A stretch of 51,493 nucleotides of DNA, taken from the NCBI GenBank assembly GCA_022340665.1, contig JAJDNM010000034.1:1-51493 (forward strand), in the 5' to 3' direction. The notes under the pieces were generated by a model. The model was not told the origin of the DNA. It did not search any database and saw only the letters and a list, made by a program, of their open reading frames with translations. Source of the stretch: Acidobacteriota bacterium. GTDB lineage: Bacteria; Acidobacteriota; Thermoanaerobaculia; Thermoanaerobaculales; Sulfomarinibacteraceae. Positions 8,520 through 16,527 of the stretch are shown piece by piece; position 1 is the stretch's first letter, and every line of letters begins with the position of its first letter. The translations under genes and the position numbers were made by a program.

Positions 8520-9722
8520 CTACGCGCTCCTGACCCCGTACCGCACCACCCGATTCCTCCCCTTGCTCTTGGCCCGATACAGGGCTCTGTCGGCCGCTTG
8601 TAGAACTGCCTCTGTGCCGACCGCCCGGGCGGAAGGTCCGGCAAAACCGATGCTCACAGATACGTTGATCAGCTTCGGAGATCGACTCTGTTTGCGCGGA
8701 GGATCGGGTTTCTTTCGTGGGCGGTTGGGCCCCCGAAGGGCGAAACGCCGGTTGGCGATCGCTTCCCGTACGTTCTCGAGCGGATCCGCGGCGCCCGACG
8801 GTTTGGTGCCCGGGAAGACGATCGCGAACTCCTCACCGCCGTAGCGATAGGCCTTTCCGCCGCCACCGACCTTCTGCAACTCGGTCGCGACCATGCGCAA
8901 CGCCTGGTCTCCCGCGGCGTGGCCGTGGCGATCGTTGAATCGTTTGAAATGGTCGACATCGGCCATCGCAATCGTGTAGTCGCCGTTGAGAGTGCGGAGC
9001 GCTTCCTCCAGCGCTCGTCTTCCGGGAAGGCCGGTGAGCTCGTCGTGATAGGCGAGGCGATAGGAATCCTCGACCAGTCCGGTCAGCAGCACGAGCTGTG
9101 CGGCGGTGAAGCCGAGGGTCGCTGCGTGGGGTCCTCTCCAGGAGAGCAGGGCGATGGAAGCAGCCACGATCACCCACAGCAGCGAACCCTCGAAAGTGGT
9201 GCGGCGGGCCGCGAAAGCCAGGGCGATGAATGCGCCAGCTATCAGAAAAACGAGTCGTGAGAAATCGGGCGATGTGAGGAGCTCACCGATGCTTCGGACA
9301 AGGCTGTTACCCGCTTCCGAAGGCACCAAACCGGCGACCTGTCCGACGAGGACCGCCTGGAGAACGACAATCGCTGCCAGAAGGAGGATCGTTGGCCCGG
9401 TGATCGGTTGCTCTGGAAGCAGCGAGAGCAGCGCCAGAGTGATCGGCAAGAAGAACGACAGGGTGGCGAGGCCGACCTCCGAAGACGGGTCTGCCAACGG
9501 GCCGCGGGAGAGGAAGTTCGCGAGCGCGACGGCGAGTGCGGCGATCACCAGCCGACCACGCCGGAACCTCCACCCGAGAACCAGCAGGAGAACCGCGAGG
9601 AACTCGGCGAGCACGTTGGTTATCGGTCGTTGCGCCTCCGGCAGGCCGGAGATGCCAGCGATCCAGGCCGCCAGAACCGGCAGACCCCCAACGACCATCG
9701 TGATCTTGCCGGCGCCCCTCAT
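8520..9722 (-). CDS. Membrane-bound diguanylate cyclase (GGDEF)
   Basis: This 400-residue protein has a hydrophobic N-terminal half with about 7-8 membrane segments (to about residue 225) and a C-terminal GGDEF domain starting at AYHDELTGLPGRRALEEAL. The active-site motif GGEEF is intact (YRYGGEEFAIVF), as are DVDHFKRFND for metal and substrate. It should make cyclic di-GMP from two GTP. The usual RxxD inhibitory site five residues before the motif is absent, so product inhibition at that site is unlikely. Two consecutive ATGs exist (9725 and 9722); the second lies exactly 6 bases after a TACAAT -10, so I chose it. A 35-residue basic insertion follows GGEEF (PNRPRKKPDPPRKQSRS). Confidence 0.92.
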   Translation of the reverse strand: MRGAGKITMVVGGLPVLAAWIAGISGLPEAQRPITNVLAEFLAVLLLVLGWRFRRGRLVIAALAVALANFLSRGPLADPSSEVGLATLSFFLPITLALLSLLPEQPITGPTILLLAAIVVLQAVLVGQVAGLVPSEAGNSLVRSIGELLTSPDFSRLVFLIAGAFIALAFAARRTTFEGSLLWVIVAASIALLSWRGPHAATLGFTAAQLVLLTGLVEDSYRLAYHDELTGLPGRRALEEALRTLNGDYTIAMADVDHFKRFNDRHGHAAGDQALRMVATELQKVGGGGKAYRYGGEEFAIVFPGTKPSGAADPLENVREAIANRRFALRGPNRPRKKPDPPRKQSRSPKLINVSVSIGFAGPSARAVGTEAVLQAADRALYRAKSKGRNRVVRYGVRSA

Positions 9723-9728
9723 CATTCA

Positions 9729-9734
9729 ATTGTA
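9729..9734 (-). promoter_or_regulatory. -10 element (TACAAT) of the diguanylate cyclase gene
   Basis: On the minus strand TACAAT ends 6 bases before the ATG at 9722 (3 before the ATG at 9725). There is no Shine-Dalgarno, so a leaderless start is predicted. Confidence 0.5.
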
Positions 9735-9769
9735 AGTTCGATAGTGGAGGCTTCAGGAAAAATGCGGGT

Positions 9770-10132
9770 TCAGCGCCGCCAACGCATCCGAACGAGATAG
9801 GTGTCGCCGGTGCGGGTCGACCACAACATGTTCTCATCATCCGGAAACTCGAGATCGTAGACGGTGGATTTTCCGCCTTCGGTCGTGACCTCGATGCGCG
9901 AGCCTCTGAGCAGCTTGTAGCTGGCCCATTCCTCGCCGTTCAGGCTGATGAAGGTCTCGGAGAAATTGTACGAGTCGGTGTTGGTGAAATCCATCTCGAC
10001 CTTGTGCCAGTCGCCCTGAATGCGTACGTTGTTGTTCGAGAGCACGGCAATGGTGTCGCGATTGGACCACAGCCACGCCGCGCCCACAGCCAGGACTACC
10101 AGGATGAACAGCCGAGTCAGGAAGGATTTCAC
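9770..10132 (-). CDS. Small membrane-anchored protein, unknown
   Basis: This is a 120-residue protein that I cannot assign. An N-terminal hydrophobic segment (about residues 7-22, LFILVVLAVGAAWLW) is followed by a periplasmic-looking beta-rich region with many aromatic and acidic residues (DWHKVEMDFTNTDSYNFSE). It starts at a GTG that overlaps the stop of the upstream transporter gene by 4 bases, so it is translated together with it. This pairing suggests a role beside the transporter, but that is inference only. No lipobox is present. Confidence 0.65.
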   Translation of the reverse strand: MKSFLTRLFILVVLAVGAAWLWSNRDTIAVLSNNNVRIQGDWHKVEMDFTNTDSYNFSETFISLNGEEWASYKLLRGSRIEVTTEGGKSTVYDLEFPDDENMLWSTRTGDTYLVRMRWRR

Positions 10133-11658
10133 GTGTTTTCTCCTTGCGCAGGCTGCTGGACCGCATATCTGTTATACACCAAGAGCCCGATCGCCGTCGT
10201 GATGGCGAGTCCCGCGAACAGCACCCACATGACACCCGGCCGGTCGACTCCGTATGGACCGTAGTGCTGATAGGCGAGGCCCGAAAGAAGGCCTCCAAAC
10301 AGGTTGCCAAGAGCGACGCACCAGTAAAAGTAACCCATGTACATGCCGACTTTTTCAGGGGGGGCGATACGCCCCGCGTACTCCTTGGAGCGCGGACTGG
10401 CCAGCATCTCGCCAACCGAGAACACGAGAACCGCCGCGACCACCACCCAGCCGGTCGCACCGGCGAGGTAGATCAGGAAGCTGACAACGGTTACTGTAAC
10501 GCCGAGAATGATGCTGGTGAGGGGCGACCTGCGGCGCACCAGATAGGCGATGAAAACCTGGAAGCAGATGATGCCGAAAGCGTTGAGGTTGATGATGTAC
10601 TCGGGCTTGATCTGACCGTTCTCGAGGAGGGCCCGGCTCCAGTTCGTGATATCGGCGCCGACCAGGCTGGCGAAGCCGGTCAACGCGGCGAGCAGATCTG
10701 ATGTGTCGATGTAATCGCGGATGTACTCGGGCAGGGTCATGAAGATCTGGTTGAAAGAGGTCCAGAAACCGGCCATCAGGAGCAGGAAGATCAGATAACG
10801 TCCCTCCCCGACCTTCATCGGCTGCAGCAGCCACGGCGCCGACTGATCTTTGCCTGCGGCCCGGAGCACCATGTCGAAGAGGAGGTTGAACCCGAGCCAT
10901 GTCGCTGCAAGCGCTCCCACCAGCGGGAAGCTCCACCATTTGGACCCCATCACCAACATGACCAGAAGGCCGGCGACGAGCACAAAGAAACGGGCGTTAC
11001 CCACGACGCCGATCATTCCGGAAAAGACCTCCCTGAGACTCCGTTGGCTTTCTGCCTGGGCGTCTCGAGGCGGTTCCCTATAGAGGGCGATGCAGGTGAG
11101 GCCCATGATGATGATCCAACTGGCGGAAGCCCAGAAGACGTACTTCCAATCCCAGCCGCGAACAATGCCGGCGACGATCGGGCCGATGAATCCCCCGATG
11201 TTGACCATCATGTAAAAGATGCCGAATCCCATCGATCCGGTTTCCTCGTTGGTTGTCTTGACAACGGTCGATATGACGACCGGCTTGAACATCCCGTGGC
11301 CGACCGCCACCAGGAAGTAGACCGAGAGAAATCCCCAGAAGGTGCGCGGTGCAGCGAGCAGTATGTAGGCCGGAGCCATTACGACCGCCGAAGCGAGGAA
11401 CATACGTTTGTAGCCGAAACGGTCGGCAAGGGCGCCGAAGACAGCCGGGAAGAGGTACAGGAAGAAGGTTGCGAGCCCCTGAATCACCCCGCGGTCTTCA
11501 GAGCTGAAACCGAGGCCGCCGTCGGCAACACTGTTGGTGAGATAGAGGGTGGATACCGCGTAGAAGCCGTACCAGCCCATGCGCTCGAAGATCTCCATTG
11601 CGTTGGCGGTCCAGAAGGACTGTGGGAATTGTCGCCAGACGGACTGTGTCTCGGTCAC
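10129..11658 (-). CDS. MFS transporter of the POT (proton-dependent oligopeptide) type
   Basis: This 509-residue permease has about 12-14 membrane segments. The first helix carries NAMEIFERMGWYGFYAVSTLYL, which contains the ExxER motif that couples protons in POT/PTR peptide transporters. LADRFGYKRMFLAS is the MFS loop 2-3 signature. Long hydrophobic insertions in the middle (GKDQSAPW to TLPEYIRDY) fit bacterial POT members. It probably imports di- or tripeptides, though the peptide-binding residues cannot be confirmed by eye. It overlaps the 120-residue gene downstream. It is divergent from the VWFA-like gene at 11823. Confidence 0.8.
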   Translation of the reverse strand: MTETQSVWRQFPQSFWTANAMEIFERMGWYGFYAVSTLYLTNSVADGGLGFSSEDRGVIQGLATFFLYLFPAVFGALADRFGYKRMFLASAVVMAPAYILLAAPRTFWGFLSVYFLVAVGHGMFKPVVISTVVKTTNEETGSMGFGIFYMMVNIGGFIGPIVAGIVRGWDWKYVFWASASWIIIMGLTCIALYREPPRDAQAESQRSLREVFSGMIGVVGNARFFVLVAGLLVMLVMGSKWWSFPLVGALAATWLGFNLLFDMVLRAAGKDQSAPWLLQPMKVGEGRYLIFLLLMAGFWTSFNQIFMTLPEYIRDYIDTSDLLAALTGFASLVGADITNWSRALLENGQIKPEYIINLNAFGIICFQVFIAYLVRRRSPLTSIILGVTVTVVSFLIYLAGATGWVVVAAVLVFSVGEMLASPRSKEYAGRIAPPEKVGMYMGYFYWCVALGNLFGGLLSGLAYQHYGPYGVDRPGVMWVLFAGLAITTAIGLLVYNRYAVQQPAQGENT

Positions 11659-11822
11659 TCGGTGTCTCCCAACGCGCTCTGCGCCACGTCACCGTACGGA
11701 GACTGCATGCGGGTGTCAATTGGTGTAGGACCAGACCTCGGGCTTCTCTTGTGACAAATCACCACCCGAATCGGGTAACTCCTCCGGGCTCGATGTCGTA
11801 CATTGACCAAGCGAGTCGATTC

Positions 11823-13139
11823 ATGGTGACCTTTGTATCTTTATTCCTCTGGCTGATGACCGGGGAGCAGCCGGTCAGGGTAGCGGTCGACCCGACGGTA
11901 GCGTCGGTCGAGATTCTGCTCGATGGACAGAGCATCGGGGTCGCGACCGATCCGGCTTGGCAGGTCACAGCCGATTTCGGCCAGCGCTTGCGACCTCACG
12001 AACTGGTTGCGATCGCGCGGGACGAATCCGGCCGAGAGGTCGACCGCGAGGTTCAGGTGATCAACCTCCCTCGACCGGAGGCGGAGGTCGAGCTGGTGTT
12101 CGAGGAAGGAACGCCAGAGGCGCCGACGTCGTTGCGAGTGATCACTGTGAGCGCCGAACGGCTCGAGCCGCTCGCGGTTTTTGCCACCTTTGACGGTGTG
12201 ATGCTGCCGAAGGAGGGTGACGGACGTTTTCGTCTGCCACCGTACGATCGCCGGCAGATGCACCTTGTTTCCGCCGAAGCGTATTACCCGGACGGGATCA
12301 CCGCTCGACGTGATGTCACGTTCGGAGGCACCTACGGCGGCAGGATTGCCACCGAGCTCACTGCCGTACCGGTGACCGTCGATAAGCGACGAGATCTGCG
12401 TGCCGGGGATCTCGGGGGACTGCTCCGGGCGCGCGGCGAGGTTCTCAGTGTTGCCGCCGTGGACCGTCCGGGCGGGCGGGTCTATTTCGTGCGTGATCAT
12501 TCGGCATGGCCGGCTCTTCGCAGGACCGGCTACCAGTTGGATCGGCGCCGGCACACGACTCGTATGAGGTTCAACAAATTGCTCTCCAACATGGCGCAGG
12601 GTCCCGGAGCCATATCGGAAATCCCGTCTCAGAAAGAGAGATTTTACCTGATCGTTCCCAACCCGGCCTTTACCCGAGGCCTGGCACTTTATCCGATTCT
12701 CCAACCCTTCAATATCGACCGCTGGGGGCTGCCGTGGCTGGCCACCCACCTGGTGAGCAACGAAGCCGCGATACCAGGACAGCGACTGCCCGATGCGGTG
12801 GCCGTGGCGGCGCTCCGGGCGGCGGGTGACGGCTGTCCTCGCGCCGTGGTGTTGGTGCTGGGCGGGGATGGGTTTGAGGCGGGCAACTATGGCGCCGTAG
12901 CTGTGCGCGAGTACCTGAGGACCCTCAAGGTGCCGCTCTACGTGTGGAGGGTCGCCGGTGAACCGATCACGCCCTGGGGTCGGGCGGAGATCGTCGACAG
13001 CACCCACTCACTGTCCGGGGCCTCGAAGGGTCTTCTCAAGGATCTCCGTCGCCAGTGGATCGTGTGGGTCGAGGGGCTCCACCTGCCGAATGAGATCGAG
13101 ATCGATGAAAACCGTTTCGGGATCCGTCTCGCAAACTGA
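11823..13139 (+). CDS. Secreted VWFA-like protein, function unknown
   Basis: This protein is 438 residues if it starts at the ATG at 11823, which gives a hydrophobic N-terminus (MVTFVSLFLWLMTGEQP) resembling a short signal or anchor. A TACATT -10-like hexamer lies at 11799-11804. The N-terminal part is made of beta strands and charged turns (VEILLDGQSIGVATDPAW). The C-terminal part has the pattern AVVLVLGGDGFEAGNYGAV followed by VPLYVWRV, like the end of the VWFA-related domain common in Acidobacteria. The metal-binding DxSxS motif of true VWA domains is not seen. A start at 11793 is possible but has no ribosome site. No enzymatic role can be named. Confidence 0.6.
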   Translation: MVTFVSLFLWLMTGEQPVRVAVDPTVASVEILLDGQSIGVATDPAWQVTADFGQRLRPHELVAIARDESGREVDREVQVINLPRPEAEVELVFEEGTPEAPTSLRVITVSAERLEPLAVFATFDGVMLPKEGDGRFRLPPYDRRQMHLVSAEAYYPDGITARRDVTFGGTYGGRIATELTAVPVTVDKRRDLRAGDLGGLLRARGEVLSVAAVDRPGGRVYFVRDHSAWPALRRTGYQLDRRRHTTRMRFNKLLSNMAQGPGAISEIPSQKERFYLIVPNPAFTRGLALYPILQPFNIDRWGLPWLATHLVSNEAAIPGQRLPDAVAVAALRAAGDGCPRAVVLVLGGDGFEAGNYGAVAVREYLRTLKVPLYVWRVAGEPITPWGRAEIVDSTHSLSGASKGLLKDLRRQWIVWVEGLHLPNEIEIDENRFGIRLAN

Positions 13140-13191
13140 AAAGGGGGCCGCAACGGTCACCCGGGCATTGGAACATCTGGGTTGATTGCGC

Positions 13192-13863
13192 TCAGTTGCG
13201 GGTCGGCTGGCCTGCAGGACCCGCCACCGCAAAATTCAACAGGGCGACGATGATCGCCGTCAGCTCGTGTTCGAAATCGAAATGATAGACCTCGAGACCG
13301 GGTACCGAAAAAGAGCTGTCGATTGAAGCAGGATGGCTTCCTGCCCACGACAGCCCTGCGACAACGGCTTCGATTCGAACAAGGAGGCGAAGCGCACCTG
13401 CCTCGTTCAGGCTCTCAATACGCTCGGCCATGGCGGGAGCCAGGGAGGACATCATTCGACGGTGGCGATGCCGGAACGCTGTCGTGGTTTCGAGATCGAT
13501 GTTTGGAATGATGGTGGAGTGGAGAAGCCCGTGGAGGCGAACCAGTGTGGCTTTCGAGACCAGCGTCGAGGAGATGGCACGGGCCGCGGCGGGGATTTGA
13601 ACGGTTCCTGCGTCCTCCCTGGCGAGGGCCTCGATCTCTGCGTACCAGGTGCCGAGTTGCTGCTCGAAGAGGCGGAGAAAGAGCTCCTCCTTGGTTCGGA
13701 AGTAGAGGTAAAGAGTTCCCTTGGCGATGCCGGCGCGTTCGGCAATTCTCTCCATCGAGATGTCGCCGTAGGACCAACCTTGGAGGAGCTCGCCGGCGGA
13801 TGCAAGGATCTGTTGGCGGCGGGCTTCTTTTTCCACCGCCCCGGTGGCCCGGCGTTTACCCAT
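13192..13863 (-). CDS. TetR family transcriptional regulator
   Basis: This is a 223-residue TetR-type repressor. The helix-turn-helix is intact near residues 28-58 (ISMERIAERAGIAKGTLYLYFRTKEELF), and the rest is an all-alpha ligand domain. A long imperfect palindrome directly upstream (13882-13915) is the likely own operator. It faces away from the second TetR gene at 14077 and the acyl-CoA ligase behind it. Its ligand is unknown; acyl-CoA or a hydrophobic compound is plausible from the neighbourhood only. The ATG at 13863 lacks a strong ribosome site. Confidence 0.92.
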   Translation of the reverse strand: MGKRRATGAVEKEARRQQILASAGELLQGWSYGDISMERIAERAGIAKGTLYLYFRTKEELFLRLFEQQLGTWYAEIEALAREDAGTVQIPAAARAISSTLVSKATLVRLHGLLHSTIIPNIDLETTTAFRHRHRRMMSSLAPAMAERIESLNEAGALRLLVRIEAVVAGLSWAGSHPASIDSSFSVPGLEVYHFDFEHELTAIIVALLNFAVAGPAGQPTRN

Positions 13864-13881
13864 GATGATTCTTGATTGAAC

Positions 13882-13915
13882 TGACCATAAGTCATTTATA
13901 AACGACTATTGGTCA
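13882..13915. promoter_or_regulatory. Probable TetR operator
   Basis: The inverted repeat TGACCATAAGTC (13882-13893) / GACTATTGGTCA (13904-13915) matches at 10 of 12 arm positions with a 10-bp centre. It overlaps a possible -10 (TATGGT on the minus strand, 13889-13884) of the TetR gene at 13863, as expected for autorepression. Confidence 0.7.
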
Positions 13916-14046
13916 TTTTTCAAACGAGGAGTATCCCCCCCAGTGCGGATTCGTCCTGGCGCGTGCCAAGGCTGTGCCTGCACAGGAGGTTTCGAGGCAT
14001 TCGCAGCGATGCCAGACCTTGACACGGTGCGTGGGTCGTTCAAACA

Positions 14047-14064
14047 TGAATGAGTGCTCATTCA
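14047..14064. promoter_or_regulatory. FadR-type TetR operator
   Basis: Perfect 8-bp arms TGAATGAG and CTCATTCA are separated by 2 bp. This closely resembles the TGAATGA...TCATTCA box known for TetR-type fatty-acid regulators (Bacillus and Thermus FadR). It lies just before the ribosome site of the TetR gene at 14077, which is co-transcribed with an acyl-CoA ligase. Confidence 0.85.
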
Positions 14065-14076
14065 CCGGGAGGACAC

Positions 14077-14712
14077 ATGCCGGAGAGCCAGAAGAGCCGT
14101 GAGTTGACGCCCCGCGAACAGAAACGAAACCGGATTCTCCGTGCGGCTATCGAGGTCTTCGCATCGAAGGGCTATTTCGCGGCACGCATGACCGACGTCG
14201 CCGCCGAAGCTGATGTGGCGGACGGCACTTTGTACCTCTACTTCGAGGGCAAGGAGCACCTGTTGATGTCGATCTTCGACGACGTTCTGGGACGCTTCAT
14301 CGACCATCTCGATGCTGAAATATCAGAACTGACTGATCCGATCGAGAAGCTCGCGGTGATGGTCCGGCTCCACCTCGAGACCGTCGGACGAGACCGTGCG
14401 CTGGCCAACCTACTCCAGATCGAAACCAGACACTCACGCCGATTCATGAGCCTTTTCACCCGTGGTAAACTCGGCGAGTATTTGAATCGGGTGCGCGACA
14501 TCATAGTGGAGGGCCAGGAGTTGGGCGTGTTCCGAGGAGATATCAGTCCCGGACTCGCCACCAATCTCGTCTTCGGTGCGGTCGACGAGCTTGTCACCAG
14601 CTGGCTGCTGGCCGAGCATCCAGGTGACCTCCTGCGCCACTACCGACCGCTGGTCAGCATGTTGACCGACGGCATTTCACCCTGTCGCCATCACGGGGGA
14701 GAGCAACCATGA
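14077..14712 (+). CDS. TetR family regulator, probable fatty-acid (FadR-type) repressor
   Basis: This 211-residue regulator starts at the ATG after GGGAGG (5-base spacing). An ATG-like frame start at 14050 falls inside the operator and is rejected. The helix-turn-helix reads MTDVAAEADVADGTLYLYFEGKEHLL (about residues 35-60). The ligand domain is alpha-helical, with RDRALANLLQIETRHSRRFM resembling acyl-CoA-responsive TetR proteins. The gene overlaps the acyl-CoA ligase start by 4 bases and is preceded by a FadR-like palindrome. I infer a repressor released by long-chain acyl-CoA that controls its own operon. Confidence 0.93.
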   Translation: MPESQKSRELTPREQKRNRILRAAIEVFASKGYFAARMTDVAAEADVADGTLYLYFEGKEHLLMSIFDDVLGRFIDHLDAEISELTDPIEKLAVMVRLHLETVGRDRALANLLQIETRHSRRFMSLFTRGKLGEYLNRVRDIIVEGQELGVFRGDISPGLATNLVFGAVDELVTSWLLAEHPGDLLRHYRPLVSMLTDGISPCRHHGGEQP

Positions 14713-16478
14713 CCGAGAAGACTGTCCTCGATCTGTACCGGTGCGATTTCGAAAACCCGAAGGAAGAGCACTATTTTCACTACACCCTCGACGGCCACAC
14801 CACGACCAGCACCGAGGAGTTCTTCAGCAACACGGCGGGACTCGCGGTCGGCCTCGAAAAGCTCGGCGTCGGCCGTGGCGACCGAGTGATGCTGTTGACG
14901 GACAACCGACCGGAGTGGCACATGGTGGATCTCGCCACAGTCGATCTCGGCGCCGCCGACGTGCCGGTGTACGGCACGCTGACTCCGTCCAAAATCGCTT
15001 ACCAGGTCAAAGACTCCGGCTCCAAGATCGCGATTGCTGAAAACGCAGAGCAAATGGCGAAATTCCTGCAAATTCGCGATGAGTGTCCGACTCTCGAGCA
15101 CGTGATCCAGATCGATGGCCCGTGTGCGGCTGGCGTGTTACCGCTGGCCGAGGTCATTGATACCGGGAGATCGGGAGAGTCGGAAGACCTTTTCTGGCAA
15201 CGCGCCGAGAGAGTCGCTGCCGAAGATCTCCTGACCCTGATCTACACCTCGGGCACCACCGGCAACCCCAAGGGCGTGGCGCTGACCCACGAAAACCTGG
15301 TGCAGAACGTTCTCCCATCTGCAGAGAGGGCCGCGGTCGATCGTGACGATTTCTGTCTCGAGTTCCTGCCCCTGTGCCACGTATTCGAGAGAATGCTCGG
15401 CTACCTTTACATGTACAAGGGAGTCACCAAGGCATACTGCTCCGTCTACCACGTCGGTGACCTGGTCGCCACGATCAAACCGACGGTCTTCGCGAGCGTG
15501 CCGCGAATTTACGAAAAGGTCTACGACAAGGTCAACGACAAGGTGAACAACTCGCCTGCCGTGCGCCGCGCGTTGTTCAACTGGGCGCTGGGAGTCGGCC
15601 GCAAGGCGTATCCCGAGAGACTTGCCGGGGGCGATCCCGGCGGGATCTCCTACCGGCTTGCGGATGCTCTCGTGCTGTCGAAGGTGCGGGAGGCCCTTGG
15701 TGGTCGGCTGCGGTTCTGCGTCTCCGGGGGCGCGCCACTGCCGCTGTTCATCAACGAGTTCTTCCACTCGGTCGGCATCCGGATCCTCGAGGGCTATGGC
15801 CTCACCGAAACCTCTCCAGTGATTTCAGTCAACGGATTCAGCGGTGGAGAGACGCGTCTGGGAACGGTGGGTCGCGCGATTTCGAACGTCGACGCCAAGA
15901 TAGCCGAGGACGGCGAGCTGTGCGTCAAAGGGCCGTCGATCATGAAGGAATACTGGAACCTGCCGGACAAGACGGCCGAGGTTTTCGATGCGGACGGTTA
16001 CTTCCTGACAGGTGACATCGCGGAAATCGACAGCGAGGGTTTCATCCGCATTACCGATCGAAAGAAGGACCTGATCGTGACCGCGGGTGGCAAGAACATC
16101 GCCCCGCAGCCGATCGAGGCAGAGCTCAAGCGCTCGCCGTTGGTCGACAACGCGGTGATCATCGGCGACCGGAGGCCGTACCTGGTTGTATTGCTCTCAC
16201 CCAACACCGAAGCCGTAGAACAGTGGGCTGAGAACGAAGGCGTCACCTACTCGTCGATCGGGGAAGTCACCAGCAATCCGAAGCTTGCCGAGGCTTTCGC
16301 CGAGGTCGTGGAAAACACCAACAATGGCCTCGCGAGTTACGAGCAGATCAAAAAGCACGCGATTCTGCCGCTCATGTTGTCGATCGAGGATGGGACCCTG
16401 ACCCCGACTCTCAAAGTCAAACGGCGAGTCGTGGAGAAGGAGTACCTGGACCTGATCGAGAGCCTGTACGAGGGCTAG
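14709..16478 (+). CDS. Long-chain fatty acid--CoA ligase (AMP-binding)
   Basis: This 589-residue enzyme activates fatty acids with ATP and CoA. The P-loop-like motif YTSGTTGNPKGVALTH (about residues 179-194), the GYGLTETSP motif (about 363-371), the linker/hinge TGDIAEID and ITDRKKDLIVTAGGKNIAP (about 449-467) are all intact. The architecture matches the FadD15/long-chain ACSL branch, including a long segment after YEKVYDKVNDKV. The final lysine-containing region TPTLKVKRRVVEKEY has the catalytic lysine of this family. It is translated with the upstream TetR gene. Expected role: entry of exogenous or recycled fatty acids into beta-oxidation or phospholipid synthesis. Confidence 0.95.
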   Translation: MTEKTVLDLYRCDFENPKEEHYFHYTLDGHTTTSTEEFFSNTAGLAVGLEKLGVGRGDRVMLLTDNRPEWHMVDLATVDLGAADVPVYGTLTPSKIAYQVKDSGSKIAIAENAEQMAKFLQIRDECPTLEHVIQIDGPCAAGVLPLAEVIDTGRSGESEDLFWQRAERVAAEDLLTLIYTSGTTGNPKGVALTHENLVQNVLPSAERAAVDRDDFCLEFLPLCHVFERMLGYLYMYKGVTKAYCSVYHVGDLVATIKPTVFASVPRIYEKVYDKVNDKVNNSPAVRRALFNWALGVGRKAYPERLAGGDPGGISYRLADALVLSKVREALGGRLRFCVSGGAPLPLFINEFFHSVGIRILEGYGLTETSPVISVNGFSGGETRLGTVGRAISNVDAKIAEDGELCVKGPSIMKEYWNLPDKTAEVFDADGYFLTGDIAEIDSEGFIRITDRKKDLIVTAGGKNIAPQPIEAELKRSPLVDNAVIIGDRRPYLVVLLSPNTEAVEQWAENEGVTYSSIGEVTSNPKLAEAFAEVVENTNNGLASYEQIKKHAILPLMLSIEDGTLTPTLKVKRRVVEKEYLDLIESLYEG

Positions 16479-16527
16479 CTGTGGCGTCTCACAAGGATGG
16501 TCAGTGAAAGGCAGAATCTGACAACCG

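Noticed and set aside
8374-8520. Heptad copy A as a simple slippage microsatellite
   Set aside because: The reverse-complement arm on the other side and the paired core are not explained by simple slippage.
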